Assembly: GCA_963169105.1 (NCBI GenBank)
Contig: OY720633.1
Span: 158,487,780 to 158,551,779, forward strand
Direction of reading: 5' to 3'
Length of the DNA: 64,000 bases
From: Ceriagrion tenellum
Taxonomy: Eukaryota; Arthropoda; Insecta; Odonata; Coenagrionidae
The position numbers were made by a program, and so were the translations under genes. The notes below the pieces were generated by a model. That model saw nothing but the letters and a program-made list of their open reading frames with translations, was not told the DNA's origin and ran no database searches. Positions 1-14,160 of the stretch are shown piece by piece. How positions within the stretch are numbered: position 1 is the stretch's first letter; the number at the start of each line of letters is the position of its first letter.

Positions 1-1800
1 TCGTTCCGACAAAACGATCCAGTTGGGAAATTGTGACAAATTAAAAAATCCTGAGAGGTGCCCATGACATTCGTTCAACCATACGATTTTTCGAAGATAA
101 CATAATTGTAACATTACGTAGTATCCGTAGAAATAGCAGGGTTCGAGGTGGGTATGCGCAGTAAACGCAAAAGAGGGGCAAAGTACATTTAAGTTCACTC
201 AGGATAGGGTAGCGCATTGACCCCTTTGCGGTCATCAAGCAGAAAACAAGAACGTAAAACAATTAAAATTAAGGTCGATAGAACTCTGGGGCAGCAGCAG
301 TAAATGAACGCTGAACAAAAACCAACCGAAATTCAAAATAATGTAAAGAATATTCACTGGCCACGTATTAAATTATAATAAACGTCAAGAGGTGCCGTCC
401 ACTGAATGGTGGGAGTCGTTCAGGGGTCGGGACGAGCGATTCCCTTTACGCTGACTGAACCGGCGTGGGGCGAGTGAATGCGACGAGTACCACAGGGGGA
501 GATGGGAGGGGTTTACAGGAGGAGGACGTCCCTCCGTCTCTCTCCTACCGCGGTGCTTGTTAATGGGTCGGCAGCTTTGAAGAGGCCACGAAATGTTTTC
601 AAAGAATGAGGACCGCCGTCTAGGTGGAGTTCCGAAACGATGAGAGAAAAAAATAAACCCTTTTTAAAAGAACTAATAAGGATTGTATACCATTGCTCAC
701 GAAGGGCTCACATCCGCCGGGACGATCCTTCATCAGAGGGAATCGTGAGCATTGTAATGCATGGGATAAGTTGAGGCTGATCACGATGCACGCTTTTTTG
801 TAATGAATGGCTCGACCATAAAGTAATTAGGGCGGTGATAAGACTGGGAAGGCCACGCCTACGGCTAGAGCCCTACACGAGAGCAGCCACAGTTCTATTT
901 CAAACGGTATCACTGGTTTGAGAGATCGTTTAATCCAAATCGGCTCTCGTTATCTTTCAACCCGGCGGATGAACCGCTTCCCCTCCATGCACACCTCAGA
1001 TGAAATTTAAGTTCATAATACTCAAAATGAAGGAACGTAAATCAATCGATTCCCGATTCCAAAAATAATTGTGCCCCGAATATTGCACCGAATGTACACA
1101 TAAAATCTCCAATGGATTTGAGAGATAGGATCTTTGATGAGAGCCAGGTTTTGACAACCAAATCATCTTTAATGATGATCAGCCCTCCAAAAACAGCTAT
1201 TAAAGGGATAGAAACTGAAGAGAAAGTGTTTCAATAATATTAGACGACAGCGCGAATTTCATGCAACCAAGAGCAAAATTCGAAGATTCATCATTATGAT
1301 TCGAGCGTAATAAGTATATTCTGCACACAGGACTGCGCAGTGATTTCCTAGATTCCGTTTATAAAGGTACGATCGTGTTGCCTACCGCGTTTTAATCAAT
1401 TATTACAGAGTTACTGGGAATACGCAGAGACATGTCTACATTATTCGACCTACAAATTCCCAGTCAAGCAGTAGAATTTTCAAACCGCTATCCATTATCT
1501 TCCCCAAAAGAATAGAATTCAAATAAACAAAGCTTCAGTCGTGCATTCTCCATCCATCAAAAAGAGAAATACATAAGAATATTCGGAGGTAGACCGAATT
1601 CCTAAGATCTAAGCTTTAAGTCACATTAACACACTCCTCGACTGCGTGTGACGCTATGGGATGATCGGAATGACAAAACACTGACAAATCTTAATCTTCC
1701 GACCGAATCCCACCAAGGAGGGCAATTCGAACCGAATGCTATGCGCGCAATGTGCACGGAATTCGGGGAAGGCACCCGTCGAAAACGTTCGAAAATGTGG
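1..1800. other. AT-rich non-coding sequence
   Basis: No coding frame with protein-like composition. Only the small inverted repeat at 691-754 stands out. Confidence 0.7.
691..754. repeat. Short inverted repeat enclosing a CTGATGA motif on the minus strand
   Basis: CATTGCTCACGA (691-702) pairs with TCGTGAGCATTG (743-754) at 11 of 12 positions. On the minus strand the enclosed sequence has CTGATGAAGG (737-728). No GAAA box at the expected place was found, so only a hairpin is claimed. Confidence 0.55.
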
Positions 1801-2950
1801 ACGGGGGATGGACTCTCTCGCTTGGGGGGGGGGGGGGGAGAGGAGAATGAGCGGGATACATGTGGCAACGCTGGGAATCGCCCTCCTCCTCTCTCGCCCC
1901 CTCTCTCCGATCACCCTCCCTCCCTCTCATCTCCCCATACCCCCCCCCCCCCCTTCGGGCTGGATCCCATCTTTCGGGTCGGAGAGAAAGGGGAGTGGGA
2001 TAGAGTAGGGCGGCGGCTGCAGGGGAAGGAGAGATGCCAGACGAGGCCCATTCGCTTCACCACGATCTGTCCGATCGGTGAAATTTACTTCGGCTAGCGG
2101 CGGGAAGATGTCATTTGCTTTTCACTCCTCCAGCCCCCCCCCCCCCCTTTAAACATTCCTCGCAATTTCCATCCTCTCCCCCTCCCTCTACGCCCCTGCA
2201 CATTATTCTTCCACCCTGCACAACCCTTTCCCGTCCCCACCGCACATCGCAGTCTTCAGGAGCCATTCAGAATGCGTATTTACGCATTGTTTGACGCTTA
2301 CGGCCCGCAGGGCGATTTCGCCGGGAGACAAGAGTGAAAGAAAATAACGCCCTATCTTCCACTTCCTTCCCCCACTGCCAAGCATGCCGTACATATTACG
2401 GTTATTATTATTATTATACCTTTTGAGAGGGTGCCAAAGGGATTTTCGGGGTGGCGCTTAAGACACGGGGAATGGACTCTGCTGTCCTCCTCCTCCTTCC
2501 TCTCTCTTTTTCTTCCGAATAGACGCGTTCGTTCCCCATTCCGTCGTATTTCTCTTCCGAAATGTCGGATCACGAGGGAGCAGGAAAAAAAGAATTCCTC
2601 ACTCTCCCTATCCCGCAGGAGGAGGACGCGTATTTTGTGCGTAATTTGCGTCTCATTTGTTTCCCAAACTCCGGCTCTCCTCTGGGAGAGAGGCATAATG
2701 TGTAGGGGGAGAACCGGAGAGGCGTGGGTATATATGTAGACGAAAATGTAAGGCCTTTTACTTTTTTTGCCTCCAGGGATAAAATGAAAGGATGGACGGT
2801 TTCCATTTCCTCGGGTTCCAAAAACTCTCCTCATTAAGATAAGGCCCATCCGAGGGTCCAAAGGTTACGCGAGGGAGGAGGCGAAAGGGAAGCGGGTTAG
2901 GAGGAAGGGCAGAAGTAGTTGCGTGGGGAAGAGGGGGGGGGGAGTGCAAA
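1801..2950. repeat. Purine/pyrimidine low-complexity block
   Basis: Alternating G-rich and C-rich stretches, with long G/C homopolymers near 1824-1838, 1930-1943 and 2134-2148 and a TTA repeat at 2402-2417. Overlapping Pro/Ser/Arg-rich frames on both strands are composition artefacts. Confidence 0.75.
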
Positions 2951-5900
2951 GGAAGAGAAATTGATTTTATTTTCTTCTGGGCAGCTGCCTAGCAACGAGC
3001 TTAAAGACAGTTTTCTATCGATAAATAACGACGAATTTCAAGTCAAACGTAAATGGTTCGTGAAATAATTGCTACTGCGAAACAACAGGAGTCGACAGCG
3101 ACGCATTACTCGAGTCGCTCAAAATAAGCTCATGTGCATTGAGACGTGAACAAATTGAGTATTGTTTTCGAAAGGAAAAAAAATAGTTGCGTAGGAAGGA
3201 CAATGCAAAAAAATCGTGACACACTTGAGAGATAGAAATACTCGGAGAACGTCGTAGGATTCATCATTGTTCTTTCATGTATTAAATTAATACAAAGCAC
3301 CCATAATGACATCCCTTTTGTATGATACCCGAACTTAGAAATCTGAAACCATAACTCAAGTCTCCTAAAACACATCGAATCTTTCCCGTCGAGTTGCAGC
3401 TAAGTCCCGCAAGCCACACTGACCGCACAAAATTTATAATGATGCTAATTTGGAACTTATACCAAGCGAAATGGGAATATTAAGCCTCTCGCCACATCCT
3501 TTAGTTGCGCCCAACAACAGATTAATAAGAAAAGTAGCTTGACGAGATTTAACAAGGTATCTTTACTGCAGTTCATGTCCGTCGTTCTCAAATAAATTAA
3601 TATCAATAGACGCAAATTACAGAGCATCAGTTCATAGCTAAACCAAAATCCAAAATGCTCTCCCCCGAGCGTCAACTCACAAGCACGAACTTAAACGCTG
3701 ACTGATTTGGCTCAATTAAGCGGTACGTATAATGCAGTTTGTGAGCTCTTCATGCAGCTGAACAATCGCCTCTAACCTCATGATCTCCAACGCTTCGAGC
3801 GGAAGGAGATTAATAAACGGATGGTTCCGCGACGAGGAAATTGCCGATTCGAATATGCCGAGTAATGTAGCAACGTGAAGCATGACTCAAACTAACGTCT
3901 ACGGTACAGGTAATTCAAACCTACCATCTGCAGCATCACCATCATTAGTAATAAATTTTTTCATCTACACTTCAGACGAGAAAACAAAGGTACGCATATT
4001 GCAGGTATGAATATTGACTCACTTTAGAGTTATTTGGTATTAATTGGGCATTTAAGTCGTTTTGAATGCTAAAAAGAACTTGTAAAATTTGACTTTTCCT
4101 AACCTTAGAGAGAAATACACTCGATCTTCATGAATCGCATATGTAATGTGATGTGTCATAACTGTGTACAAGTTAGAAGTTTGCAAAAAATAATTTCCGA
4201 GGAACACCAGAGAATATGACCGCATTCAGCTCACAGCTAGCTTCCAAACGTTTACGCCACGCAGCAGGGATACTGAGCAATCGCATAAGTACAAATGATG
4301 GAGTCGAAGAACCAAGCGAGAGGTCGTCACTAACGTGTGTCCCACCTACCGGTACCACAACTCCATATTACGAAAACCCCAGGAATCAGGTGGTGCGCTC
4401 CTCAACTTATTTGGAGAATATGGATGATTTCTACGGTCTACGTATTTTTCGGCAACAATGGTGCACAGTGCACGGCTTCGGTAAGTTTCGAGGAGCTCTG
4501 AGCGCATCATTTCGGGGAGTAGGAAGAGCATAAGGGACCTCTCAGCCATTCCCTGAGGCGAATTAAAGGGATCACATCTGCGTCCATTAACCTTAGTGAA
4601 TAGCCTACATGTTTTAGCATCTCATGCATCCTCCGTCACTACTAAAGCTCTCATTTTCCGTGAACAATTAACTATCACTCTACTATTCCTTCGGAATCTG
4701 CTCACTCACCAACAGGAAACTACAGAGCCACGAGGAGAAAAGTTAATTCCAAATGCCCGGAAGCAGGCACGCATTCTCTAACACCATCTCACCATTAATT
4801 TCACTCCAATGGAGTAAGAATAGCATGTAAAAAATATAAAGGTAATGCGCGGATGTAAAACGAAGCCTAAATATCACAACGGGCCTATTCTTGCTCGAAC
4901 GCAAATTCACGGATTCGTGCGAAGGCCGGTATAAAAAATACAGGCATATGTAATTCATGTATTTAATCAATTATTGAGATTTGCAAGACTCAAAGAGTAT
5001 AAAAAATGGATAATGGATATCTTTCATGTCGAGACCAGAACACTTTTTAAAGGACCCCAACCCTTAAAAAAATAAATAAATAATTAAAATGTGCTCGGCG
5101 CACTAACTGGGTTCCGCAGAATCCCGTTCATCCACACCTTACGTATAAAAACCGCCCAAAGGGCATCTGGCCATCCATCCATCCTTTTGAAGAAGAAAGC
5201 AACAGCGAGAGCGCCCGTCGGCAGCATCATCAAATAACGGTTTTTTTTTAATGACCCGGACCCGTGGAGGAGGGACCTGGCTGGCTAGATGGCTGAGGGG
5301 AGGAATGGGGGAGGAGCAGGAGGAGACCCAACAGATCGACTGCGCGAGCAGAAAAGAATCCCTAACGACCTTCGGACTAATAAACTTTTTACACAACAAG
5401 TCGGTCGGTCGGATGGTCGGACGGACGCGAGTCGGGAGGGATGTGTAGTATGCCTTTGAATAATGCATTCCTTTTTAATTTCCCTCCCTCCCACCCGTTT
5501 CAAAAATCGTTTTGCTTCGACGTAGATGATGGAAAACCCGAAAGCCGGCGTAAAAAGGAAGCAGCGGACGGGCGACCAAAGGGGAGACGCGGCACCGGGT
5601 GAGCCAAGAGATGGGAATTTAATTTTCCACCTTCGATTCGCATCCAGTTCTAATTTATCTCGACGCAGATACGTTGAAAATTGCTTATCTTTTTTAAAGG
5701 GAAGGTTTAAAAGTTCGAGGCCTCGTGAAGCCTCCACTCGCATAAAAAAATTATGGGCAGTTTTTCAATAAAGCTTTCATTAATTTACTTTGGCGCAGGA
5801 GAGCAAAGCCTACGCAGAAAAGGCACGGGTAAGAAGAGAAAATATGTGCGGTAGAGTCTGTGAAACACGCATTAGTTTGCATAAATTATTCTTATATTGA

Positions 5901-8390
5901 AAAAATAGCGGGTTTTGCAAAAGAAATTCTATTCACGACAACCTGATTCGTCGGATATATGATTTAAGTTCTATAACATAATAGCAACGTCCAAAACAAA
6001 TAAGAAAACAGTAAGTGAAGTGAAATTCATGGAGTAAATTGGGAAGACTTACTTATTGTAAGTATGATAAGCACAATTATTTCTCAGTAACTGAAGGCAA
6101 AGTATTGTATAATGGCAGCTATGAAAAAGAGGACGGAAGTAATTAAGCAAGCATCACTTCCTCAGATTCATAATATAACCTTTAAGTCGAAATTAGAGGC
6201 TTAACATTCTCAAGTAAAACAAGCGATCTCGAGAAAAATGTATTTAATCATGCAATATTCAACGTGGCAGATTAACGTTACCCTACTACAGCAGATTTTA
6301 CCCTATTACAGCAGACAGGCAACTATTTCTCGATGAATACCATACTCGTTCCTTCTATGGTCTAATCTCCAACCACTTTCCTAATCTTACGGGTAACAAA
6401 ATCTGAATGTATAATTTTTAGTTATCCGTATGTTATTGATGACAGAGCTTATTAAATTTAAACTAATACTTACATTACTAATATATACACCCACAAAAAT
6501 GGATTTCATGCAGGGATCTTTGAGGTCATAATTTTTTGGGGCATATAAAACACAATTTTAAATTTATCTCCTTCCAACGTGTGACATTTTGACACACACT
6601 GATCCAATCATTCTTACAGAACGCCAGTCATTTCTGTGGAATAATTTCATAGAGGTACAGCTCGAGTGCCCCGGTCGGAGATGGAAAAGCTCGCATGATG
6701 CCCATGCGAAGGCGTTTCACGTAATTTTACCGAAGGGGTTTTTCTCTTTCACAGCTCTCTTTTTGCTGCGGATTCAGATGACGACTAACAATTCGCTGCT
6801 TATCTCGCATGCAAAATTAAGACCAAAGTACATGATGCACGACATAAAAAATTAACGGCAGTTTGTACCGAAAAATGAAGAGGATATCAGATATTGGCAG
6901 CGGGAAGTGTAACATTAAAGAGGAAATTGGAAATAACACCGGAGAAGATGGCTCGAAAGAAAATTTAGGAAATGCCTCTTTTTTTCGGCCACCCCTGTTA
7001 TCTCGAAAAGATCTTCACTCACTCACATACCGTGCTCCGAATAAATAATTCACTTCGTTGTCCTTAAGGCTCGTTTATAAGACGGTATCCAGGAAAGAAT
7101 TTGGGAAAAAACGAAACTCACGATGAGGGGCGAATTAACAACCTTGAATGCTTAGCCGCCGAGACATCTCACTCACTATAGCATCCGGTCCTTTCGGAGA
7201 CCATAGAAAAGGAATTCCCTCTTCGTGCGGGAGGGATGGGGTGACATATTTTTCAGACGGCGAGAGAGATACGTTTAGGCTTTGGTGTCACTTCGGGGGT
7301 CGACTTTTCTCCTCTTTTCTTGTCTCTCTCTCTCTCTGTAGAGGAGGAAGAAGCGACTGATTCTCCTCAGCCAGCCTCCCAAGGGATCCAAACTCGCCGA
7401 TCCGACAAAACTTCCATCCCTCCATTCCATCCCGTCACCAGCCCGAAGAAAGAAAAAAGTCTTTGAAACGAAAAGTTCGGAGAAGAAATAAAGAACTCCG
7501 AACCCGATGCAAAAAACGCACGCCGCGGAACGCGGGAGGAAAGAAATGTAAGGACTACAGCAATAAAAGAAGGATAGAGGAGAGAAGACGGTATGAAGAA
7601 GAAAAGGCTTCGATATATGAAAATATTCCTCGGCATTCTTTTTCAAAGATAGAGACAAGCGGTCGAGATCCGAGATCCTATGGACAATCAAAAATCGAAT
7701 CAAAATATAAAAACATTACATCGACGCTTGAAATGATCCGTAATTTGTAACTGATAACATAACGTCTTCACATTGACGGCGATGAAATTCCTGATATTTT
7801 GAGCAACATCTGTCGACGGTCCAGCTGTAAGAGCATGAAGCGGCCCAAAATTTTGAGGAATGCAAAAGTTATTGGATTTTTATTTCAATTCTACACAAAT
7901 AAATGAAAGTGCGCAATGAGGGAATTTGGTATTTTGATGAAAGTAGAGCAAAACAGGTAATTCTATTGACAGAAAACGGGAAGTGAGTAAATATTTTTTA
8001 AAAGGTGAGTATTCAAACGGAATTTTCCTCGACATTTTTATGACGATTTCACGAAACGTTCACGAAATTTAAAACAGGATTTTTTCGGTTCATTCCATGA
8101 CCAGTGACCGGAGATTTTGGAGCTATCGAAGACAATGGAATGAATAATAAGCCCCTTAAAAAGTTTCTCACTCACTTTTTACTCATGCTACATTTCCACC
8201 TTTTGCACTCACAATTTTACGAACATGGCTGGATGATTATATTTATGCCGTAGACTCAACATTTTTATTGTCAGATTGTAATATTCTTCTATTTTAAATG
8301 AGTACTCAGCCCAGAATACCATTTTTGGTAAATTTGCAGAACTACTGTGTAATTGTGCGACATTCTAGGTTGGTTATTTGGGGAGGCGAT
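2951..8390. other. AT-rich non-coding sequence
   Basis: No exon supported. The 105-codon plus-strand frame at 4216-4533 ends beyond a good donor-like G|GTAAGT at 4483, but it has no acceptor and no recognisable domain. GGTC-type repeats lie at 5400-5425 and the 20-bp tandem repeat at 6278. An X-box-like GCTGCCTAGCAAC (RFX-type) occurs near 2985. Confidence 0.6.
6278..6317. repeat. 20-bp tandem duplication
   Basis: TTACCCTACTACAGCAGATT (6278-6297) is followed directly by a near-identical copy (TTACCCTATTACAGCAGACA, 6298-6317). Confidence 0.85.
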
Positions 8391-9540
8391 CGACATAGAA
8401 GGTCATTCACGCCTGCCAACTGCCCACCCCCCCTCCTCTCCCATCAAGGTCCGAGCATCGCAGGTGAGCGGCGCGGATGTGAATCTCCATCCATTGCAGA
8501 TTTGCAAGTGACCCAGTGAGGACCTCACGTTCAAACGATGCTGAAGTTGGCCGAGAGAGCCCGCCACTGTGCCTCGCCCAGGCAACTCTTTCAGCCACTC
8601 GCAAAAGAACGCGTGGAATCCCATTAAGACGAAGGGACACGGATGTGCATGCAAGGAGGGTACCAAAGAGAAGTTCCATCTCCGAGCGGTGAAAGGTTGC
8701 TGCCGGCCCGAAAAAAAAGGAGAAAAAAAGGAGAAAAAAAGGAGAAAAAACCAAGTGCAAGAGCTCTCGCGCCCGAATGTGTCATTGATGTGTACCATCC
8801 CACCTCGACCGTTTCCATTTCCTCTCACACTACATTCGTGCGGATTCGTGACGAGTATTTTACAGTGTATGTGAGTGCGGGAAGTCATACTACATCAAAT
8901 ATAATATTGCGCGCACATTCTGTCTATCTAGGGGAACGACAGCAAAACATCATACGAATAACTCAACTTCCTTGACAGCACGAAACCCTCCAAACCATAT
9001 AAATATGCTGTTTGAACTTCTAAAGATGTCCAACTACTGATTACGCAATAAAATGTAATAGACAGTTAAGATAAGAATCTATTATTACCAATCGGGATTC
9101 AAAATAAATATGAACAAATTCAAGTAATTTAAAAACACAAACTAATTTTCATAATGATTTGAATAAATTAGGGCTTAAATCAATTAACATATGAAAGTAT
9201 ATGAAATAAAGAGAAATATTTGTATTAATTTTAAATTAATAACTTTATCGTTCATTTTATGTGCCTATAGTGTTTTTATTGCCTTTTCTCCTTTCTCACA
9301 TCTTTCCAACGAAGTGTCGGCCAGTTTGTCAATAACAGCCGACACCGCACTGGTGGAAATTTTAATTCTTGTAACCGTCGAAATACTGAGAGTGTCAGCT
9401 TCAAAAGCTTCAAAACAGTCGATCTATAGAGAGTACGGCCGCATGCTATAACAAGCCCAAAAAAGTCGAACAGATGAGAGTGTCGCACTATCAAGGCGCA
9501 CTCAAATCAATGCGCATACGAATTTAAGTATTTACACATT
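8391..9540. other. Mixed purine-rich then AT-rich non-coding sequence
   Basis: A C-rich tract at 8420-8445 leads to CGCAG|GTGAGC near 8470, a weak splice-like site. Beyond the minisatellite the sequence is ordinary AT-rich DNA. Confidence 0.55.
8711..8750. repeat. 11-bp minisatellite (AAAAAAAGGAG)n
   Basis: About 3.5 units of GGAGAAAAAAA run from 8711 to 8750 within a purine-rich block. Confidence 0.9.
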
Positions 9541-10330
9541 TACCTCTGCCAGGAAGGGGAGGGGATAAACGCCGAGACACAAAAGAGAGCGAGAACGAGA
9601 GGGGAGAGATGAGAAGGCCGAGAAAGCGCGCGACATAAGAGAGGGACGAGGTTATGGGACTTCCTCAAAAGGAGAACTCATTTCCATTCCAATCGGAAAC
9701 GCTACGAGTGCCCGGTAATAAAATTCCCGCCTCCCTCCTCCTCTTCCTCCTCCCCCTCCCCCCCTCCTTCGTCCCTGCCTTCCCCTTTGTCCCTGTTTCT
9801 CCCTCTCTTCCCATACCCAACTCTCACCTCAAAACCCCACCTCCACCACGACCCCTCAACATTTCTCCCTGCTACACCTCCATGAATAAACCTTCTCTTC
9901 CTCAACCAATACCCACCTTCTTCCCGTCTCCTTCCTTCTGCATCTCTCCCTCCTCCCTTTGATATCTTCAATCCCCCTTCCCCATCATCCTCCATAACTT
10001 CTCCTTCCCCCCCGCTTCCCACTCCCCTGGACCCCGCGCTCACTCGCCCCGAAAGAAATCCACCCCTTCAACCGGGCCCGAGCACTTTCCCGCCCCGCAT
10101 CAAAGATGACGGGAAAGGTGGGGAAGAGAAGTTAGACTGTACAGGAACGCATAAAAAAAGATGGGAAGGAGAGGGAGGGAGAGAGAGAGAGGGGGGCTCT
10201 TTTTTTGGCAAAGACTTCCTCCTCCTCTCCTCCGCACGCAGAGCACACTCTTGGGCCATCGAGGCCATTCCACCGACCCACCCTTCTACCTCCTTCACTC
10301 ACTCACAGGCTTCCTTCCTTTCAAGTGGTT
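9541..10330. repeat. Strand-asymmetric pyrimidine block followed by purine block
   Basis: 9720-10060 is almost pure C/T on the plus strand and 10090-10200 is mostly A/G. The frame around 9654-9962 is a P/S/L-rich artefact of this composition. Confidence 0.75.
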
Positions 10331-13300
10331 TGAGCGAGATTTTTCCCTTATCATAATGGGGACCACTTGCGATATCCATTTTCAAATTATTATCAGTTGC
10401 AAGAAACATGAAGTAATTATAACAATCTCAATGACGCAACAACATTATTTTTATGAGTGAACTTCTAGTAAATTATCAAATTATACACACAGTTGAGGAT
10501 TTCACTGGACTAATTTTTTTCACGATGTACGCTAAAAGCGCTTACAAAACCGATGGGTTTTTTGATATCTCATAAATAAGATAGAGGTGAGTACCAAATT
10601 TATATTTTAAAACCTGAGATATCACACAAACCGCCACGTTTCTGACCTGTAAGTGTGAACTTCATTATTTTTCCATCTTAGTTTTTTCACAGTCCAACTA
10701 TGGAAAACGACTTCTATTTTTTCCGAAATAAGAGCAATAAAAAAGTGATCTAATGAAATTATCAGAATTTTGAGATTGAATACATTACATTGAGACTATA
10801 TTTATTCAATTTCATGAGTAGTAATATCTCGCTTAAACGACCTGAAGAATGGAATAATTCTTGTAGTGTGAGAGTCGTTGGGCCTGGACATTGAAGATGC
10901 TGACGCAGCGTGCAAAATGAATACCCTCCCCAACCGTAGTAATATTTCATCTGTGGCGGATACACACACTAGTAGCATACAGGTTTTAAGCCCTCTCCCC
11001 ACCTCCCCCCTCCCTCTCTCTTCCTATCCAAAACAGCTCCCTTAAAGATCTTCACCTGGCTCTCCATTTCGCCACCTCTCGACAGAATGTTTTGAATGGA
11101 GGAGTCTCGCTATGTTACTGATGCTGATTTGCTAACACTTAACCTTTTGATCGCAATGTTTGGAGTGATATATGTCCACCATTGTCACGTTCCGCAAATC
11201 AGCGACTTCAGCTCGAGTCGTTTGCTATTGGTCAGAGTATAAATGAGGCAACATTAGACGTAATAATAATGTCTTTTGTCACTTTGTGGTATTCCATGGT
11301 TCACAAATTTTACTCACGAAACTATTACAATACCACGTAAATAAACAAGACAGCACGACCCGGATTCCGACGAATGATCGTCATCATCAGGAGAAATATG
11401 ATTCGATGTGGAGGAATCATTAAGTTCAATAATTGATGCCCTGTAAGACGGTCATGGATCGTGTGACTAACATGGTGATCCTGAAGCACCGCGGAATTGG
11501 TACTGTTAAAACCCTAATAAAGAGCCGATATTATCAACAGAAATTCACGAAATATATTTTAACTATGCGATTAATCGCAATTTCGCTCGATATCAGGCCG
11601 CAGTAGATTTCATTTTCTTATAGTTGAAAATAAAAGTAGTAAAATTCAACTAAAGAGTTAATCACATTATTTCACTCCTGGAATAACCTGTGCGTCACAG
11701 TTTTCAATAGTAAATGAACGTCCAGAGAGTTACAATTTTAATTCACGGAAATAGTATCGTGTATTGCACTAGTTACGGAGTATCTTTTTCGTACACAGTT
11801 ATGTGGAATTTTCATAGTTTTATGGGACAACGAATCTCTGTCAGTACTGGGGTATCACAAGTAACCGAATATCACTAAATTTACAACTTCCGCAGAGGAT
11901 ACCATACTAACGACAGTACACAAAGCTGACACATATTTAATACCAGCTTAATTAACATTAACCATCTAAGTATCAAACTAGAAAATAATTACGACTATTT
12001 TCCTCGAGTGGAAAGACATGATTTCCTGCTGCCAAAAATAAGGTGGGATCTTCGAATTTCTAAAACTTGAAACTTTTATAAGCCATGACGACAACATGTC
12101 CTTTTTCATTACTCCGAACCTTAAATTCCAATGAAGTTCGTACGGACAGTAAAAACGTTGGCTATATGCCATGCAATCCTAACTGATACCCGCGCCATTA
12201 GTTATCCGATTCGGACGGCGAAATGGAAGTTTGGCACTTGGAGGTCCACTGGAACTGGCAACGATAATTCATCACAAATGAACTTCACGATAATTATTTT
12301 TTTGTTCGAACTGATTCCAGAAAACAAGTACGCATAAATTAATATCTACAAGAAATACAGATATTGATTATTCTTTGAACAGATAGATGCATGCTCAGAT
12401 GGAAAGGACAAAGGGAAATTTAAAATAGCAGAGGGCCCAATGACGCATAGGTTTACGTAATCAGAGTTGACTGGGAAAGTGACAAGATGAACACAGAGCA
12501 GCTGACTCTTCAGAAATGGACTTACGTTATTATGTTTCGTCCAATGGGTACCAAATGGGTGAGAAATGTGTGGGATTGAAAAAATACGCGGTGAAATAAG
12601 AAATGTCAAATTTCTGTATGGTAATAGGATACTGATTAGCGTTTTTTCGAACAGCGATGGTAAGTAAAATAAATTCCCTAGCACGACTTGATTCTCAAAG
12701 AACGAAAACACCCCAGTAACGACGCAAAGATTATAAACCTAAACCACTGCCGGATGAATATTCAAAACATAGCGAAATAGTTACTTGCGGTAGTTATGTA
12801 GGTGTAGGTGGTAGTTACGAAAAACCTCAGATTCATGACTACAATTGAGAAATACGTTCTCTTGAGTGTGTTTAACCATTTCCTGCATGTTTGATAGATA
12901 CCTGTTACAATAATATTTACGTACTACACTTCCATTTCAAATCCAAAACAAACTAATAAAACCAATTAAAGTTTGGTAAAACAAATTTCACTATCTAAAG
13001 GAAACTATGAGACTGTATTCCTTTTCTAATTCCTTTGAGTTCTTTCTCTTCAATCCCGCCATCGGTCTTTCATTAAGTTCCCCATAAAACGCCTTCAAGA
13101 TGCCCCACGGGGGTACCTGACAGGATCATCTGTTAAATATGTCCATGTGTACATAAGTGCGAGGAAAAGCAACTTGATCAAGTCTTCTTTTTGAGATACC
13201 CGGACTCTTTCAAAGGAGCGTATAATCTGATAATCCAACGCGATAAAAATAGCACACGATTGGCGAGGTGAGGCGCCCCAAGCCCGCGGACCGTTATAGC

Positions 13301-13400
13301 GGGCCGATAAATGAATATTAGACAAAAGCTTTAGTATAGAATGAACATCGCCATCGTGCACCTCTCACTCCCCAAATAACCTCCACAACAGGGGATCCAC
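10331..13400. other. AT-rich non-coding sequence
   Basis: No exon supported. On the minus strand, 11399-11360 reads CCTGATGATGACGATCATTC then GTCGGAATCCGGGTC, resembling a CTGATGA-type repeat motif. A short tail reading RSFKRDI on the minus strand near 10810-10850 is too short to call as LINE. Confidence 0.5.
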
Positions 13401-14160
13401 CCTCACGAAGTGAAAAAAATTAAAAAAAAAACTTCCGCGAGACTTGGGGAGGGGTAGAGAATATTCATCCGTTTTTTTCGGCTGCGGAGAAGCGAAGAGA
13501 GTGAGAAGGAATGAGCGAATTGAGCGGAAGCCGCTAGGGAGGTTTCAATGCGGGAGTATGCGAGGACAGAGAGGAAAGGGAAGATGGAGAGAGAAGGAGA
13601 GAGGACGAAAGAAGGGAATAAAAAGACGGCGAAGAGGCAAGAGGCGATGGGAGGAGGACAAAAGGAAGAGGACTGAAGGGAGGAAATGAAGAAGGGTCCA
13701 CAGGGAAGCGACATTCAGAAGCCAAAGCTGTCAGGGCGTATTTTCTCGAGGCACAAAGCCGTTTTTGGGACCGCTGCCCTCCCCTCAGAAAAATCATGGG
13801 GGGAAAATATATATGCACGGCTGTACGTGTCCCTCGACTCGGGAGCAAAAAGATGTAGGGGTCAGCAGCCGAATCCTACGTCAAGAAAATGGCAATAAAT
13901 AATCTCCGGGCGATGTCCTTCCTTTCTTATTTTTGAACGGCGGTGGCCACCGTGAAAACTAGAATGGGTCCTCTCTGTGCCTCGGATGGCACTCAATGCA
14001 TGTAAGCAACGAGGGAGTGAGAGCAGAGAGAGCGACATGCATCTTGGACGCGGCAGCACGAAAGCCTCGTCCGACTTTATTAAAAACGGTACGAAACGCG
14101 GGCACAAAAGGCCCTCCGCTTTGGGAGCGCGCTGTTTAAGTCCAAATTTGAATTTATGAC
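13401..14160. repeat. Purine-rich block
   Basis: Plus-strand A/G runs at 13440-13690 (GGAG/GAAG words) produce Arg/Lys/Glu-rich and Ser/Pro-rich frames that I do not regard as genes. Confidence 0.7.

Noticed and set aside
4216..4533. Plus-strand frame with a donor-like site inside (G|GTAAGT at 4483)
   Set aside because: No acceptor, no domain and no continuation exon; the donor alone is not enough.
10802..11002. Minus-strand frame ending in RSFKRDITTHEIE as a LINE C-terminus
   Set aside because: It is loosely reminiscent of LINE termini but lacks the conserved WN-LP block and is too short to call.
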